The translations under genes and the position numbers were made by a program. Shown in pieces: positions 51,642 to 61,396 of a DNA stretch of 64,000 nt. The DNA is from Hyphomonas oceanitis SCH89 (lineage in GTDB: Bacteria; Pseudomonadota; Alphaproteobacteria; Caulobacterales; Hyphomonadaceae). How positions within the stretch are numbered: the first letter of the stretch is position 1; each line of letters starts with the position of its first letter. Below the pieces are notes generated by a model. It did no database searches. It was not told where the DNA came from and saw nothing but the letters and a program-made list of their open reading frames with translations. The DNA is taken from positions 31,920 through 95,919 of the forward strand of contig NZ_ARYL01000017.1 of the NCBI RefSeq assembly GCF_000685295.1. The letters are read 5' to 3'.

Positions 51642-52652
51642 ATGGCAATACGTGTTGCAATCAATGGCTTCGGTCGCATCGGACGTCTCGTCCTCCGCTC
51701 CATCATCGAGCATGACCGCAAGGACATTGAAGTCGTCGCCATCAACGACCTCGGCCCCGTTGCTACGAACGCTCACCTTCTGCGCTTCGACTCCGTCCAC
51801 GGCCGCTTCCCGGCAGACGTTCAGGTCGACGGCGACAAGATCGTCATCAATGGCAAGCCGATCCTCGTGACCGCCATCCGCGATCCGAAAGACCTTCCCC
51901 ACCGCGAACTCGACATCGACATCGCGATGGAATGCACCGGCATCTTCGCCGACAAGGAAAAGGCCTCTGCCCACCTTGCTGCAGGCGCCAAGCGCGTTCT
52001 CGTGTCCGCACCAGCGACCAATGCCGACAAGACCATCGTCTTCGGCGTGAACCACGACACCCTGACCAAGGACGACATGGTCGTCTCCAACGCGTCGTGC
52101 ACCACGAACTGCCTCTCCCCTGTCGCCAAGGTTCTCAACGACCTGGTCGGCATCGAAAAAGGCATGATGACCACGATCCACTCCTACACGAACGACCAGC
52201 CGTCGCTCGACCAGATGCACAAGGATCTCTACCGGGGCCGCGCTGCAGCCCTCTCGATGATCCCGACCTCCACCGGCGCCGCCAAGGCCGTCGGCCTCGT
52301 GCTGCCGGAACTGAAGGGCAAGCTGGACGGTATTTCGGTTCGCGTGCCGACCCCGAACGTCTCCGTTGTCGACCTGAAATTCGTCGCCAAACGCAAGACA
52401 ACGCCGGAAGAGATCAACAATGCGATCATCGCCGCCGCCAATGACGGCCCGATGAAAGGCGTTCTCGGCTTCACCGACCAGCCAAACGTCTCGTGCGACT
52501 TCATCCACGACAACCGCTCGTCGATCTTCCACCTCGACCAGACCAAGGTCATGGACGGCAATTTCGTCTCGATCCTCACCTGGTATGACAATGAGTGGGG
52601 TTTCGCGACCCGCATGAGCGACACCGCGCTCGTGATGGCGAAATTCCTTTAG
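51642..52652 (+). CDS. gap: Glyceraldehyde-3-phosphate dehydrogenase
   Basis: NAD-dependent glycolytic enzyme oxidising glyceraldehyde-3-phosphate to 1,3-bisphosphoglycerate. ATG at 51642 follows GAGGAG and gives the Rossmann start '[20 protein letters not shown]'; the frame continues upstream without a supported start. The catalytic Cys153 lies in '[17 protein letters not shown]' and the catalytic His in '[11 protein letters not shown]'. Other blocks are '[20 protein letters not shown]' and '[12 protein letters not shown]'. 336 aa. pgk follows after 13 bases on the same strand, so they form an operon. Confidence 0.96.
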   Translation: MAIRVAINGFGRIGRLVLRSIIEHDRKDIEVVAINDLGPVATNAHLLRFDSVHGRFPADVQVDGDKIVINGKPILVTAIRDPKDLPHRELDIDIAMECTGIFADKEKASAHLAAGAKRVLVSAPATNADKTIVFGVNHDTLTKDDMVVSNASCTTNCLSPVAKVLNDLVGIEKGMMTTIHSYTNDQPSLDQMHKDLYRGRAAALSMIPTSTGAAKAVGLVLPELKGKLDGISVRVPTPNVSVVDLKFVAKRKTTPEEINNAIIAAANDGPMKGVLGFTDQPNVSCDFIHDNRSSIFHLDQTKVMDGNFVSILTWYDNEWGFATRMSDTALVMAKFL

Positions 52653-52665
52653 GAGCCTGCAGGCG

Positions 52666-53859
52666 ATGACCTTCAAACGCATCGCCGACGCCGGCGACCT
52701 CACTGGCAAGACCGCCCTCGTGCGCGTTGATTTCAATGTGCCGATGGATAAGGGCCTTGTCACCGATGACACCCGCCTGCGTTCTGCCGTGGAAACGGTC
52801 CAGACGCTGCGCACCCACGGCGCCAAGGTTGTGCTGCTTGCACACTTTGGTCGCCCGAAGGGCCAGCGCGTGGCCGAGATGAGCCTTGCGCCCATCGCCG
52901 GCGCCTTTTCCAAGGTGCTCGGCTCGAATGTCAGCTTCGTGGCTGACTGTCGGGGCGACCATGTGAAGGCGGCGATTGCCGACCTGCCACCGGCCGGCGT
53001 GATTCTGCTCGAAAACACCCGCTTCCTCCCCGGCGAGGAAAAGGGTGACATGGACCTGGCAAAGGAAATCGCCGCGCTCGGTGACATCTACGTCAACGAC
53101 GCCTTCTCCGCCGCCCACCGCCGCCATGTCTCGACCGCCGTTCTGGCCGAGATCATGCCCGCCTATGCGGGTACTGCCATGGAACGCGAACTCGACGCCC
53201 TCGACAAGGCGCTCGGCAATCCGGAGAAACCCGTGCTGGCCGTTGTTGGCGGCGCCAAAGTCTCTTCCAAGATCGACCTCCTCAAAAACCTCGTGACGCA
53301 AGTCGACATGCTCGCCATCGGTGGCGGCATGGCCAACACGTTCCTCGCGGCGCGCGGCCTGTCGGTCGGCAAGTCGCTATGCGAGCATGATCTCGCCGAC
53401 ACGGCCCGCGAGATCGAGACCATCGCCAAGGCCAATGGCTGCCAAATCCTCCTGCCCGTCGATCTCGTCGTCGCCAGGGAATTCGCCGCCAATGCCGCAA
53501 ACCGCACCTGCGGCCTGGATGACGTTGCCGACGATGAAATGATCCTCGACGCCGGCCCGCAAACCGTCGCAGCCCTCGGCGCCGCGATGGATACGGCCAG
53601 GACGCTCGTCTGGAACGGGCCACTCGGCGCTTTCGAGATGACCCCGTTCGACACGGCCACGGTCGCAGCCGCCCAATCCGCCGCAAAGCTTGCCAAGGCC
53701 GGCAAGCTGGTCGCCGTTGCCGGCGGCGGCGACACGGTCGCAGCGCTCAACCATGCAGGCGTCGCGGACGATTTCACGTTCGTGTCGACCGCTGGTGGCG
53801 CCTTCCTGGAATGGATGGAAGGCAAGCCCCTTCCCGGTGTGGATGCCCTGAAAGGCTGA
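52666..53859 (+). CDS. pgk: Phosphoglycerate kinase
   Basis: Transfers phosphate from 1,3-bisphosphoglycerate to ADP. N-terminal substrate domain: '[12 protein letters not shown]', '[12 protein letters not shown]', '[15 protein letters not shown]' and '[15 protein letters not shown]'. C-terminal nucleotide domain: '[19 protein letters not shown]', '[18 protein letters not shown]' and '[15 protein letters not shown]'. 397 aa is normal. It closely follows gap and is followed by a hairpin and a regulatory-looking region before fda. Confidence 0.96.
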   Translation: MTFKRIADAGDLTGKTALVRVDFNVPMDKGLVTDDTRLRSAVETVQTLRTHGAKVVLLAHFGRPKGQRVAEMSLAPIAGAFSKVLGSNVSFVADCRGDHVKAAIADLPPAGVILLENTRFLPGEEKGDMDLAKEIAALGDIYVNDAFSAAHRRHVSTAVLAEIMPAYAGTAMERELDALDKALGNPEKPVLAVVGGAKVSSKIDLLKNLVTQVDMLAIGGGMANTFLAARGLSVGKSLCEHDLADTAREIETIAKANGCQILLPVDLVVAREFAANAANRTCGLDDVADDEMILDAGPQTVAALGAAMDTARTLVWNGPLGAFEMTPFDTATVAAAQSAAKLAKAGKLVAVAGGGDTVAALNHAGVADDFTFVSTAGGAFLEWMEGKPLPGVDALKG

Positions 53860-53873
53860 GCCTGATTGGCACA

Positions 53874-54053
53874 CCCTGCGGCAAATCGCGCAGGGCCCTC
53901 CAAATGATAGCGATCACATTTCAGCGCCGTTCGATTTCCCCGAAATCGGACTGTGCCGGAATTGGTCGGTGTCCATTCCGATTTGCAGCGCGTTGCCTGC
54001 CCCGCCTTGTGCCAAAAGCGCCGAAATCCCCGCAAATGCAGCGATTTCCCCGG
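53874..54053. promoter_or_regulatory. Repeat-rich region between pgk and fda
   Basis: It starts with a hairpin CCCTGCG/CGCAGGG (53874-53895) without a T-run. CGATTTC-CCC-GAAATCG (53932-53948) is a perfect palindrome. The same half-site returns as CGAAATC (54022-54028) facing CGATTTC (54042-54048), and CGGAAT (53957-53962) faces ATTCCG (53975-53980). GATTTCCCCG is present twice. Several copies of one half-site in a 180-base stretch ahead of fda suggest operator clustering. Confidence 0.45.
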
Positions 54054-54147
54054 TTCAGACAGATGCGCAGCCGGTCCTGTTGACGCCACATTTGGGCACG
54101 GTACTTGAAAGCAACTGCCTGCAAACAACCAAGCAGGTCCCCAGACA

Positions 54148-55065
54148 ATGAGTTTTGACGCGGTATTGAACATGGATAAGACACAGATGGCCGAACAGGC
54201 CGCCCACAAGGACGGCTTTATCGCCGCGCTCGATCAGTCCGGCGGCTCCACGCCAAAGGCTCTGCGCCTCTATGGCGTCGAGGAGAGCGAATACGCCAAT
54301 GACGAAGAAATGTTCGGCAAGATCCACGAGATGCGCGCCCGTATCATCAAGTCCCCCGCCTTCACCGGTGAGAAGGTCATGGGCGCGATCCTGTTCGAAC
54401 GCACGATGGATGGCGAAATCGACGGCGTGCCAACAGCTGAATATCTCTGGAACGAGCGCAGCGTTGTTCCCTTCCTGAAAGTCGACAAGGGCCTCGCCGA
54501 CGAAGCCGACGGCGTCCAGCTCATGAAGCCGATGCCCGAGCTGGACCACCTGCTCGGGCATGCCGTCACAAAGGGCATTTTCGGCACCAAGATGCGCTCG
54601 GTCATCAACGCCGCAAACCCGGTCGGTATCGCCGCCGTCGTCGCGCAGCAGTTTGATGTTGGCCGCCAGATCCTCGGCCACGGCCTGATGCCGATCATCG
54701 AGCCTGAAGTCACGATCACGATCGCCGACAAAGCCGAAGCTGAAGACATCCTGCTTGCCGAGATCACCAAGCAACTCGACGCCCTTGCCGCCGACAAGCA
54801 AGTCATGCTCAAGCTTTCGCTTCCCGAGAAAGCCAACCAGTACAAATCGCTCTGCAAGCACCCACGCGTGATGCGCGTCGTTGCGCTCTCAGGCGGCTAC
54901 AGCCGCGAAGAGGCAAACGACAAGCTCTCGTCAAATACCGGCATGATTGCCAGCTTCTCCCGCGCCCTCACCGAAGGTCTCTCGGCCAAGCAAAGCGATG
55001 CAGACTTTGATCGCACGCTCGCCGCCACGATTGACGGTATTTTTCAGGCGTCAAAAGCCGGCTGA
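54148..55065 (+). CDS. fda: Class I fructose-bisphosphate aldolase
   Basis: Cleaves fructose-1,6-bisphosphate through a Schiff base and needs no metal. It resembles the bacterial class I (Staphylococcus Fda) type: 'GFIAALDQSGGSTPKALRLY', 'GAILFERTMDGEIDGVP', 'VPFLKVDKGLADEADGVQ', 'IEPEVTI' and the Schiff-base Lys222 in 'VMLKLSLPEKANQYKSL', then 'VVALSGGYSREEAN'. 305 aa. It lies 288 bases after pgk with its own probable promoter region and a strong terminator, so its expression may be independent of gap-pgk. Confidence 0.93.
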   Translation: MSFDAVLNMDKTQMAEQAAHKDGFIAALDQSGGSTPKALRLYGVEESEYANDEEMFGKIHEMRARIIKSPAFTGEKVMGAILFERTMDGEIDGVPTAEYLWNERSVVPFLKVDKGLADEADGVQLMKPMPELDHLLGHAVTKGIFGTKMRSVINAANPVGIAAVVAQQFDVGRQILGHGLMPIIEPEVTITIADKAEAEDILLAEITKQLDALAADKQVMLKLSLPEKANQYKSLCKHPRVMRVVALSGGYSREEANDKLSSNTGMIASFSRALTEGLSAKQSDADFDRTLAATIDGIFQASKAG

Positions 55066-55087
55066 ACCACTCATCTGCGCTTCATTC

Positions 55088-55114
55088 AAAGGCGGCCTTC
55101 GGGCCGCCTTTTTT
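55088..55114 (+). terminator. Rho-independent terminator after fda
   Basis: AAAGGCGGCC (55088-55097) and GGCCGCCTTT (55102-55111) form a 10-bp stem with a TTCG tetraloop, followed by Ts to 55114. It is 22 bases after the fda stop. Confidence 0.92.
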
Positions 55115-55222
55115 GTTGCCCGGACCAGACTGGACACGGGTGCCATAGCAAGACAAGTTGCCACCTTAGCGAGGCGACGCCCCACGGGACAATCTTCGCC
55201 GCATGACGAGGGACACCGCCAG

Positions 55223-57325
55223 ATGAAACACCTGAAGATCGCCGCTTCCGCCGCAGCCCTCCTGATGGGCGCCGCCGCCTGCTCACCCGCCCAGAAGGCC
55301 GAAGCACCAGCGCCTGCCGCCCCAGCTGAAAACCTGCTCGCCGCCGACGCCAAGACGATGATGGGCGATCTCGTTCTGGCCCCTGCCAGCGCCGATGTTT
55401 TCACCGTTCGCTGCAACAATGCCCTCGACCTTGCCAACAAGATGATTGCAGACCTTGAGGGCCGTGACAGCGTCGCGGGCGCCTCAGATATCTATTTCCT
55501 CGACACGCTGACAAACCTCGCCATGTCGGTCGGCTATGGCGAAGCATCGGTCATGGCTGAAGCCAATCCCGACCCGGCCATACGGGAAGCGGGCGACACC
55601 TGCCAGCAACGCACATCTGACGTCATGACACGCCTCTCCCTGTCGCGGCCCGTCTACGAACGCCTGTCTTCCATTGATACCGAAGCGCTGAATGAGCGTG
55701 AACAATTCCTGCTCGCGCGGACACTGCGCGACTATCGCCGCTCAGGCATCGACAAGGATGAGCAGACGCGTGACAAAGTCCGCGCCATCAATGCCGAACT
55801 GGCTGAGATCAGCACTGAATTCAGCAAGAACCTCCGCGAGATCCAGGGCAAGGTCGTTCTGGAATCCGTCGATGCCCTGATGGGCATGCCGCAGGACTAT
55901 ATCGACGCGCACCAGCCCGACGAAAACGGTCAGATCACGATCACCACCGACTATCCCGATACCGGCCCCATCTACAGCTATTCGCCGAATGAAGCGCTGC
56001 GCAAGCAACTGCGCCAGGTCGACAGCGACCGCGCCTATCCTGAAAACATAGGACCGCTTCGCAAACTCCTCGAGAAGCGCTACGAGCTCGCCACCCTGCT
56101 CGGCTATCCGAACTGGGCCGCCTATGTCACCGAAGACAAGATGACCGGCTCGCCGGAAGTCGCCGAAGCCTTCCTGTCGCGTTTCGAAACCGCCGCAACG
56201 GATGCCGCCGGCATCGAATACCAGCGCCTTCTCGCCAAGCTCGTTGAAACGAAGCCTGACGCCGACACCGTGCCGGAATGGAGCAGCAGTTACCTCGCCG
56301 AGCAGATCCGCCAATCGGACTATGCGCTCGACAGCCAGGAAGTCCGCCAGTATTTCGCCTATGACAATGTCCGCAGCGGGATCTTCTCGCTGGTGCAGGA
56401 CCTGTTCGGCGTCGAGATACGCAACTGGGCCAATGCCCCCGTCTGGGACGAAAGTGTCACCGCCCACGAGATGTACCGGAACGGCGAGCTGATCGGTCGC
56501 TTCTTCCTCGACATGCATCCCCGCGACGGCAAGTACAAGCACGCCGCCGCCTTCCCGATCCGCTTCGGCCCGACCTCGGACGGCGTGCCGGTCGGCGCAC
56601 TGATGTGCAACTTTCCGGCAGGCGATCACACGACCGGCCTGATGGAACACCGTCAGGTCGAGACCTTCCTCCACGAGTTCGGTCACCTCATCCACGGCAT
56701 GTTCTCCGGACAACCAGACTTTGCCAACCTCACCATGGGCAATCTCGAATGGGATTTCATCGAGGCGCCGTCGCAGATGCTGGAGAACTGGGTCTGGGAT
56801 TATGACACGCTCGCCAAGTTCGCCGTGAATGCAGACGGTGAAACTATCCCGCGTGAACTGGTCGCAAAAATGAACGCCGCCCGCGACTTCGGCACAGGCC
56901 TCGGCACGCTGCGCCAGCTCATCTATGCGGGCGTATCGCTCAACTATTACAACCGGCCGCCGGATGAAGTCGATTTCGACGAAATCTGGAATGAGCGACA
57001 GTCCGCGCTCAGCCCCTTCGAGGCTCTTCCGGATGTCCACCGCTATGCCAGCTTCGGCCATCTCGATGGCTATTCGGCGATATACTACACCTATCAATGG
57101 TCGCTCGCGATCTCGACGGACATGTTCACCGAGTTCGAAAAGAACGGCCTGCGCGACCCGGACACCGCCGCCCGCTATCGCGACAATGTCCTGGCGCCCG
57201 GCTCGTCAAAACCTGCCGCCGAACTGGTTCATGATTTCCTCGGCCGCGACTGGACGCCAGAAGCCTACGAGAAAAAGCTGATCGACGCCGCCCAGTCCGG
57301 CAAGCCGATGAAAAAGAAGAAATAG
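55223..57325 (+). CDS. M3-family metallopeptidase lipoprotein (oligopeptidase A / thimet-like)
   Basis: Zinc oligopeptidase that degrades short peptides. ATG at 55223 gives a lipoprotein signal 'MKHLKIAASAAALLMGAAAC' (Cys20), so unlike cytoplasmic OpdA it is placed in the envelope; the frame continues far upstream but lacks a credible start. The zinc site is H484-EFGH-488 in 'QVETFLHEFGHLIHGMFSG' with the third ligand Glu in 'LEWDFIEAPSQMLENWVWD'. The substrate Tyr/His loop near the C-terminus is 'FGHLDGYSAIYYTYQWSLA'. 700 aa is the family size. It ends in 'MKKKK'. The DUF1272 gene follows after 7 bases. Confidence 0.93.
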   Translation: MKHLKIAASAAALLMGAAACSPAQKAEAPAPAAPAENLLAADAKTMMGDLVLAPASADVFTVRCNNALDLANKMIADLEGRDSVAGASDIYFLDTLTNLAMSVGYGEASVMAEANPDPAIREAGDTCQQRTSDVMTRLSLSRPVYERLSSIDTEALNEREQFLLARTLRDYRRSGIDKDEQTRDKVRAINAELAEISTEFSKNLREIQGKVVLESVDALMGMPQDYIDAHQPDENGQITITTDYPDTGPIYSYSPNEALRKQLRQVDSDRAYPENIGPLRKLLEKRYELATLLGYPNWAAYVTEDKMTGSPEVAEAFLSRFETAATDAAGIEYQRLLAKLVETKPDADTVPEWSSSYLAEQIRQSDYALDSQEVRQYFAYDNVRSGIFSLVQDLFGVEIRNWANAPVWDESVTAHEMYRNGELIGRFFLDMHPRDGKYKHAAAFPIRFGPTSDGVPVGALMCNFPAGDHTTGLMEHRQVETFLHEFGHLIHGMFSGQPDFANLTMGNLEWDFIEAPSQMLENWVWDYDTLAKFAVNADGETIPRELVAKMNAARDFGTGLGTLRQLIYAGVSLNYYNRPPDEVDFDEIWNERQSALSPFEALPDVHRYASFGHLDGYSAIYYTYQWSLAISTDMFTEFEKNGLRDPDTAARYRDNVLAPGSSKPAAELVHDFLGRDWTPEAYEKKLIDAAQSGKPMKKKK

Positions 57326-57332
57326 GCCCGCC

Positions 57333-57560
57333 ATGCTCGAGATGCGCCCCAATTGTGAACGCTGCGATGCAGACTTGCCGCCAGATGAAGTCGGCGCCTT
57401 CATCTGCTCGTTCGAGTGTACCTTCTGCGATGAGTGCACCGACGGCCCCCTCGACGGCGTCTGCCCGAACTGCAAGGGCGACCTCGAGCCCCGCCCGATG
57501 CGCAAGGGCGGTGCACTCGCCCGCAATCCGGCGAGTACAAAGCGCATCGGCCCGAAGTAA
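57333..57560 (+). CDS. DUF1272 family small zinc-finger-like protein
   Basis: 75-aa protein with seven Cys in CxxC-type pairs: 'NCERCDADLPP', 'ICSFECTFCDECTDG' and 'VCPNCKGDL'. That is the DUF1272 pattern and almost certainly binds zinc. The basic C-terminus ends 'RIGPK'. Function unknown. It begins 7 bases after the M3 peptidase stop and is probably co-translated with it. Confidence 0.9.
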   Translation: MLEMRPNCERCDADLPPDEVGAFICSFECTFCDECTDGPLDGVCPNCKGDLEPRPMRKGGALARNPASTKRIGPK

Positions 57561-57611
57561 CCGGTAAAGCCGCCTTCCTTCCCTGCCCTGCTTGGGCTAG
57601 AGAGCCCGCCC

Positions 57612-58283
57612 ATGGCTGAAAAGATCCCTCCGCGCGAGCGCACCCGTCTCTATCTCATCACCCCGCCCCGCATCAGCGATGTGGCGGAGTTCGCCGCCAT
57701 TCTCGAAGGCGCGCTCGAAGCAGGCGATGTCGCCAGCCTCCAGATTCGCCTGAAAGGCGATGACGGGAAGATCGACATTGCTGCAACGCGCGAGGTCACC
57801 GAGACCGTCATGGCCATGGCGCAAGCCTATGGCACCGCCATCATCATCAATGACAGCCCCGAACTGGCCGTGGAACTTGGCGCCGACGGCGTCCATGTCG
57901 GTCCGGAAGACATGCCCATCAAAAAGGCCCGCGAGATCGTCGGCAGCGACATGATCCTTGGCGCAACCGCGAAGAACAGCCGCCACGCAGCTATGGCCGC
58001 CGGTGAACAGGGCGCAGATTATGTCGCCTTTGGCGCCTTCTATCCGACCGAGACCAAGGCTGGCACGGTGCCCGCAGAGCTGGAGCTCCTCGAGTTCTGG
58101 CAGGAGACAATGGAACTGCCCTGCGTCGCGATTGGTGGCATCACGGTCGATAATGCCGCCCCGCTTGTCACCGCCGGCGCCGACTTCCTCGCTGTCTCAT
58201 CCGGCGTCTGGAACCATCCGGAGGGCGCCGCCGCTGCTGTATTTGCCTTCAACGCCTTGCTGGATAGCCTGCATTCGCGTTAA
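57612..58283 (+). CDS. thiE: Thiamine-phosphate synthase
   Basis: Joins HMP-pyrophosphate and thiazole phosphate into thiamine monophosphate. TIM-barrel blocks: '[11 protein letters not shown]', '[10 protein letters not shown]', '[20 protein letters not shown]' followed by 'GPEDMPI', '[20 protein letters not shown]' then '[13 protein letters not shown]', and '[20 protein letters not shown]'. The usual 'GATAKN' is a variant of the cysteine/serine loop 'G.S.H' of other ThiE proteins, so TenI-type regulation or another role cannot be fully excluded. 223 aa. It stands between DUF1272 and efp. Confidence 0.87.
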   Translation: MAEKIPPRERTRLYLITPPRISDVAEFAAILEGALEAGDVASLQIRLKGDDGKIDIAATREVTETVMAMAQAYGTAIIINDSPELAVELGADGVHVGPEDMPIKKAREIVGSDMILGATAKNSRHAAMAAGEQGADYVAFGAFYPTETKAGTVPAELELLEFWQETMELPCVAIGGITVDNAAPLVTAGADFLAVSSGVWNHPEGAAAAVFAFNALLDSLHSR

Positions 58284-58351
58284 CACCCCGCCGCTTGACC
58301 CTCGCGCGGCAAAGGCTTACGCCGCGCCAAACCCCAATTAGGACGACTTCA

Positions 58352-58918
58352 ATGGCCAAGATCAATGGTAATGAAATCAAGCCAGGCAACGTGATCGAGT
58401 ATGAAGGCACCGTATGGCGCGCGATCAAGACCATGGCCGTCAAGCCCGGCAAGGGCGGCGCCTTCAACCAGGTTGAACTTCGCAACCTGTTCAACGGCTC
58501 CAAGTCCAACACGCGCTTCCGCTCCAGTGAGACGGTCGAGCGCGTGCGCCTCGAACAGAAGGACTTCCAGTACCTGTTCGCTGACGACAATGCGTTCACG
58601 TTCATGGATACCGAGACCTACGAACAGATCATGATCGAGCGGGACTTCATCGGCGACCAAGGCGCGTTCCTGCAGGACGGCATGATGGTCACGATCGAAT
58701 TCTACGGCGAGCGCCCGATCGGCGTTGCCCTGCCAGAGCAGGTCATCATCGAAATCCTCGAGACCGAACCGGTCGTCAAAGGCCAGACGGCCGCCAACAG
58801 CTTCAAGCCTGCCATGTGCGAAGGCGGCATCCGCGTCCTCGTCCCGCCTTTCGTGGGCGTCGGGGAGCGGATCGTCGTGCAGACCGCCGACAGCACCTAT
58901 CTGCGCCGCGCAGACTAG
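58352..58918 (+). CDS. efp: Elongation factor P
   Basis: tRNA-shaped translation factor that rescues ribosomes stalled at poly-proline. ATG at 58352 gives '[19 protein letters not shown]'; an upstream in-frame start is not supported. The KOW-like domain I has the loop '[15 protein letters not shown]' with the Lys usually modified (by EpmA or another system). Domains II and III follow: '[20 protein letters not shown]' and '[19 protein letters not shown]'. 188 aa is normal. suhB-like gene follows after 12 bases. Confidence 0.96.
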   Translation: MAKINGNEIKPGNVIEYEGTVWRAIKTMAVKPGKGGAFNQVELRNLFNGSKSNTRFRSSETVERVRLEQKDFQYLFADDNAFTFMDTETYEQIMIERDFIGDQGAFLQDGMMVTIEFYGERPIGVALPEQVIIEILETEPVVKGQTAANSFKPAMCEGGIRVLVPPFVGVGERIVVQTADSTYLRRAD

Positions 58919-58930
58919 TCAGGACCTCCT

Positions 58931-59755
58931 ATGTCAAAACCCTCCGCCGTCGGTTCCGTCATGATCACTGCTGCTCGCGCCGCTGGCCGGGCGCTTGCGC
59001 GTGATTTCGGCGAGGTCGAGAACCTTCAGGTTTCCAAGAAGGGCCCGGGCGACTTCGTCTCCAATGCAGACCACCGCGCCGAAGAGATCATCTACGCCCA
59101 GCTCTCCAAGGCCCGCCCCGGCTATGGCTTCGTCATGGAAGAGCGCGGCATCATCGAAGGCACGGACAAGTCCAACCGCTTCATTGTCGACCCGCTCGAC
59201 GGCACGCTGAACTTTCTGCACGGCCAGCCGCACTATTCGGTCTCCATCGCGCTTGAGCGTGAAGGCCAGCTGCTGTGCGGCGTCGTGTTCGACGTTGCCA
59301 AGAACGAGATATTCTGGGCCGAAACCGGCCGCGGCGCCTGGCTCGAACAGCGCAAGCTGCGCGTGGCCGCTCGCCGCAAGCTCAGCGAAAGCGTCGTCGC
59401 CACCGGCACGCCGTGGATCGGCAAGTCCGAAGCCGCCCATATCGGCTTTGCCCGCGAGATTGCTGCCATGACGCCCGTTTGCGCCGGTATTCGCCGCTAT
59501 GGCTCCGCCGCGCTGGACCTCGCATGGGTTGCCGCTGGCCGCTTTGACGGCTTCTGGGAGCGCGACCTGAAGCCGTGGGATATCGCAGCGGGCATCGTTC
59601 TCGTGCGCGAAGCGGGCGGCTATATCGAAGAAATCGACGGCGGCGACGTGCTCAAAACCGGCTCGATCGTCGCGGGCAACGAGGACATCCTCCCCGCTGT
59701 GCGCAAGCAGATCCGGCACGCCGACGCCTTCGGCAAGGCCGCCGCCATCAAATAG
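58931..59755 (+). CDS. suhB: Inositol monophosphatase family protein (SuhB-like)
   Basis: Mg2+-dependent phosphatase acting on inositol phosphates or related sugars; SuhB of E. coli also affects rRNA transcription. Motif I 'FVMEERG' and motif II 'IVDPLDGTLNFLHG' supply metal ligands; 'ERDLKPWDIAAGIVLVREAG' is the C-terminal motif. The start may be 58931 or the later ATG at residue 14 ('MITAARAAGRALARDF'), which matches other SuhB proteins better at their N-terminus. 274 aa. It follows efp closely and is probably co-transcribed. Confidence 0.9.
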   Translation: MSKPSAVGSVMITAARAAGRALARDFGEVENLQVSKKGPGDFVSNADHRAEEIIYAQLSKARPGYGFVMEERGIIEGTDKSNRFIVDPLDGTLNFLHGQPHYSVSIALEREGQLLCGVVFDVAKNEIFWAETGRGAWLEQRKLRVAARRKLSESVVATGTPWIGKSEAAHIGFAREIAAMTPVCAGIRRYGSAALDLAWVAAGRFDGFWERDLKPWDIAAGIVLVREAGGYIEEIDGGDVLKTGSIVAGNEDILPAVRKQIRHADAFGKAAAIK

Positions 59756-59826
59756 CACGCGAATATAGGTGACACTCGCGTCATCTATTCTTGTGGCATC
59801 GACACTGTCATTGTATCATTCCGGGC

Positions 59827-61326
59827 ATGACCCAGACAGATACAGACATTCTCATCATCGGCGCCGGCCTTTCAGGCATTGGCGCCGCCGTACACCTGAC
59901 CAAGCGCTGCCCGGATAAATCCTACCGGATTGTCGAACAGCGCAGCGCGATTGGCGGCACATGGGACCTGTTCCGCTATCCCGGCATCCGCTCGGACAGC
60001 GACATGCACACGCTGGGCTACAATTTCAAACCGTGGACGGAATCCAAGGCCATTGCCGACGGCCCGTCGATCCGCAAATATGTCCGCCAGACAGCCGACG
60101 AATACGGCATCACTGACCAGATCCAGTTCGACACCAAGGTCGTCGCAGCCGACTGGTCCGGCGCCGATCAATCCTGGCATGTGACCCTGGAAACCGCGTC
60201 AGGCGCGCGCGAACAGATCACCTGTGGCTTCCTCTTCCTCTGCGGCGGCTATTACAATTACGATCAGGGCTACAAGCCGGAATTCCCGGGTGAAGCCAGC
60301 TTCAAGGGCCAGATCGTCCATCCCCAGCACTGGCCGGAAGACCTGGACTATTCCGGCAAGAAGGTCGTCATCATCGGCTCCGGCGCAACGGCGATGACGC
60401 TGCTTCCCGCGATGACTGACAAAGCCGCTCATGTCACCATGCTGCAGCGCTCGCCTACCTATGTCGTGTCGCGTCCTGCCGTCGACACGTTCGCCAACAA
60501 GCTGCGCAAGTTCCTGCCCGATAGCTGGGCCTATGGCCTCATCCGCTGGCGCAACGTCCTCTTCCAGCAATTCTTCTTCCGCCAGACCCGCGCGCATCCG
60601 GAAAAGGCCCGCGAACGCCTGCTCGGCATGGTCCGCGAAGAGCTGGGGCCGGACTATGACGTCGAGAAACATTTCACGCCGTCCTATAATCCATGGGAAC
60701 AGCGCCTCTGCCTCGTGCCGGATTCTGATCTCTTCACAGCCCTGAAGGCCGGCAAGGCTTCCGTCGCCACCGACCACATCGCCCGCTTCACCGAGAATGG
60801 CATTGAGCTCAAATCCGGCGAAACGCTGGAGGCAGACATTATCGTGACCGCCACGGGCCTCAATCTTCAATACATGAACGGCATTGATGTCAGCGTCGAT
60901 GGCGTGAAAGCCGCGCCGGGTTCCCTGCTCAACTACAAGGGCGTCATGGTCTCCAACGTGCCAAACTTGGCGATCACGTTTGGCTATACCAATGCGTCGT
61001 GGACGCTGAAGGCTGACCTGACATCGGAATATGTCTGCCGCCTGATCAACTATATGGACCGCAACAACTATGCCTCGGTCACGGCAAAACTGGATGCCTT
61101 CCCCGATGAGACCGACCCGTTCGTCGATTTCTCGTCCGGCTATTTCCAGCGCGTGATGGACAAGTTCCCCCGCCAGCACAAGGAAGCCCCCTGGAAGCTC
61201 CACCAGAGCTACACAGCCGACATGATGAACCTGCGCTATGGCCGCGTTGACGATGGCGTACTGGCGTTTGAAACGGAGCGCGCGACTGCCAAGTCCGAGA
61301 AACCGGTTTTACAGGCGGCTGAATAA
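59827..61326 (+). CDS. Flavin-containing Baeyer-Villiger-type monooxygenase
   Basis: FAD/NADPH-dependent oxygenase. ATG at 59827. The FAD Rossmann motif is 'ILIIGAGLSGIGAAVHL', with 'GTWDLFRYPGIRSDSDMHTL' as in the family. The Baeyer-Villiger fingerprint F-x-G-x3-H-x3-W-P is complete in 'FKGQIVHPQHWPED', followed by the NADPH Rossmann 'VVIIGSGATAMTLLPAM'. 499 aa. These enzymes turn ketones into esters or hydroxylate lipophilic substrates, and in alphaproteobacteria often accompany alkane, steroid or terpenoid degradation. It is followed by a GIY-YIG element. Confidence 0.92.
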   Translation: MTQTDTDILIIGAGLSGIGAAVHLTKRCPDKSYRIVEQRSAIGGTWDLFRYPGIRSDSDMHTLGYNFKPWTESKAIADGPSIRKYVRQTADEYGITDQIQFDTKVVAADWSGADQSWHVTLETASGAREQITCGFLFLCGGYYNYDQGYKPEFPGEASFKGQIVHPQHWPEDLDYSGKKVVIIGSGATAMTLLPAMTDKAAHVTMLQRSPTYVVSRPAVDTFANKLRKFLPDSWAYGLIRWRNVLFQQFFFRQTRAHPEKARERLLGMVREELGPDYDVEKHFTPSYNPWEQRLCLVPDSDLFTALKAGKASVATDHIARFTENGIELKSGETLEADIIVTATGLNLQYMNGIDVSVDGVKAAPGSLLNYKGVMVSNVPNLAITFGYTNASWTLKADLTSEYVCRLINYMDRNNYASVTAKLDAFPDETDPFVDFSSGYFQRVMDKFPRQHKEAPWKLHQSYTADMMNLRYGRVDDGVLAFETERATAKSEKPVLQAAE

Positions 61327-61337
61327 ACTAAAGGGAA

Positions 61338-61365
61338 GCCGCCCCTGCCTTCGCAGGGGACACGG
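61338..61365 (+). repeat. Left arm of a 28-bp perfect inverted repeat
   Basis: Starts GCCGCCCCTGCC and ends GGGGACACGG; the reverse complement is found base for base at 61703-61730. Internally CCCCTGC (61342-61348) pairs with GCAGGGG (61353-61359) around CTTC. It lies between the monooxygenase stop and the GIY-YIG start. Confidence 0.95.
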
Positions 61366-61396
61366 TGAATATTGTGCGTGTGATTTGGAGGGCTGG

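Noticed and set aside
51558..53087. 509-aa open frame on the minus strand across gap and pgk
   Set aside because: Runs across two well-supported glycolytic genes on the other strand; no protein features.
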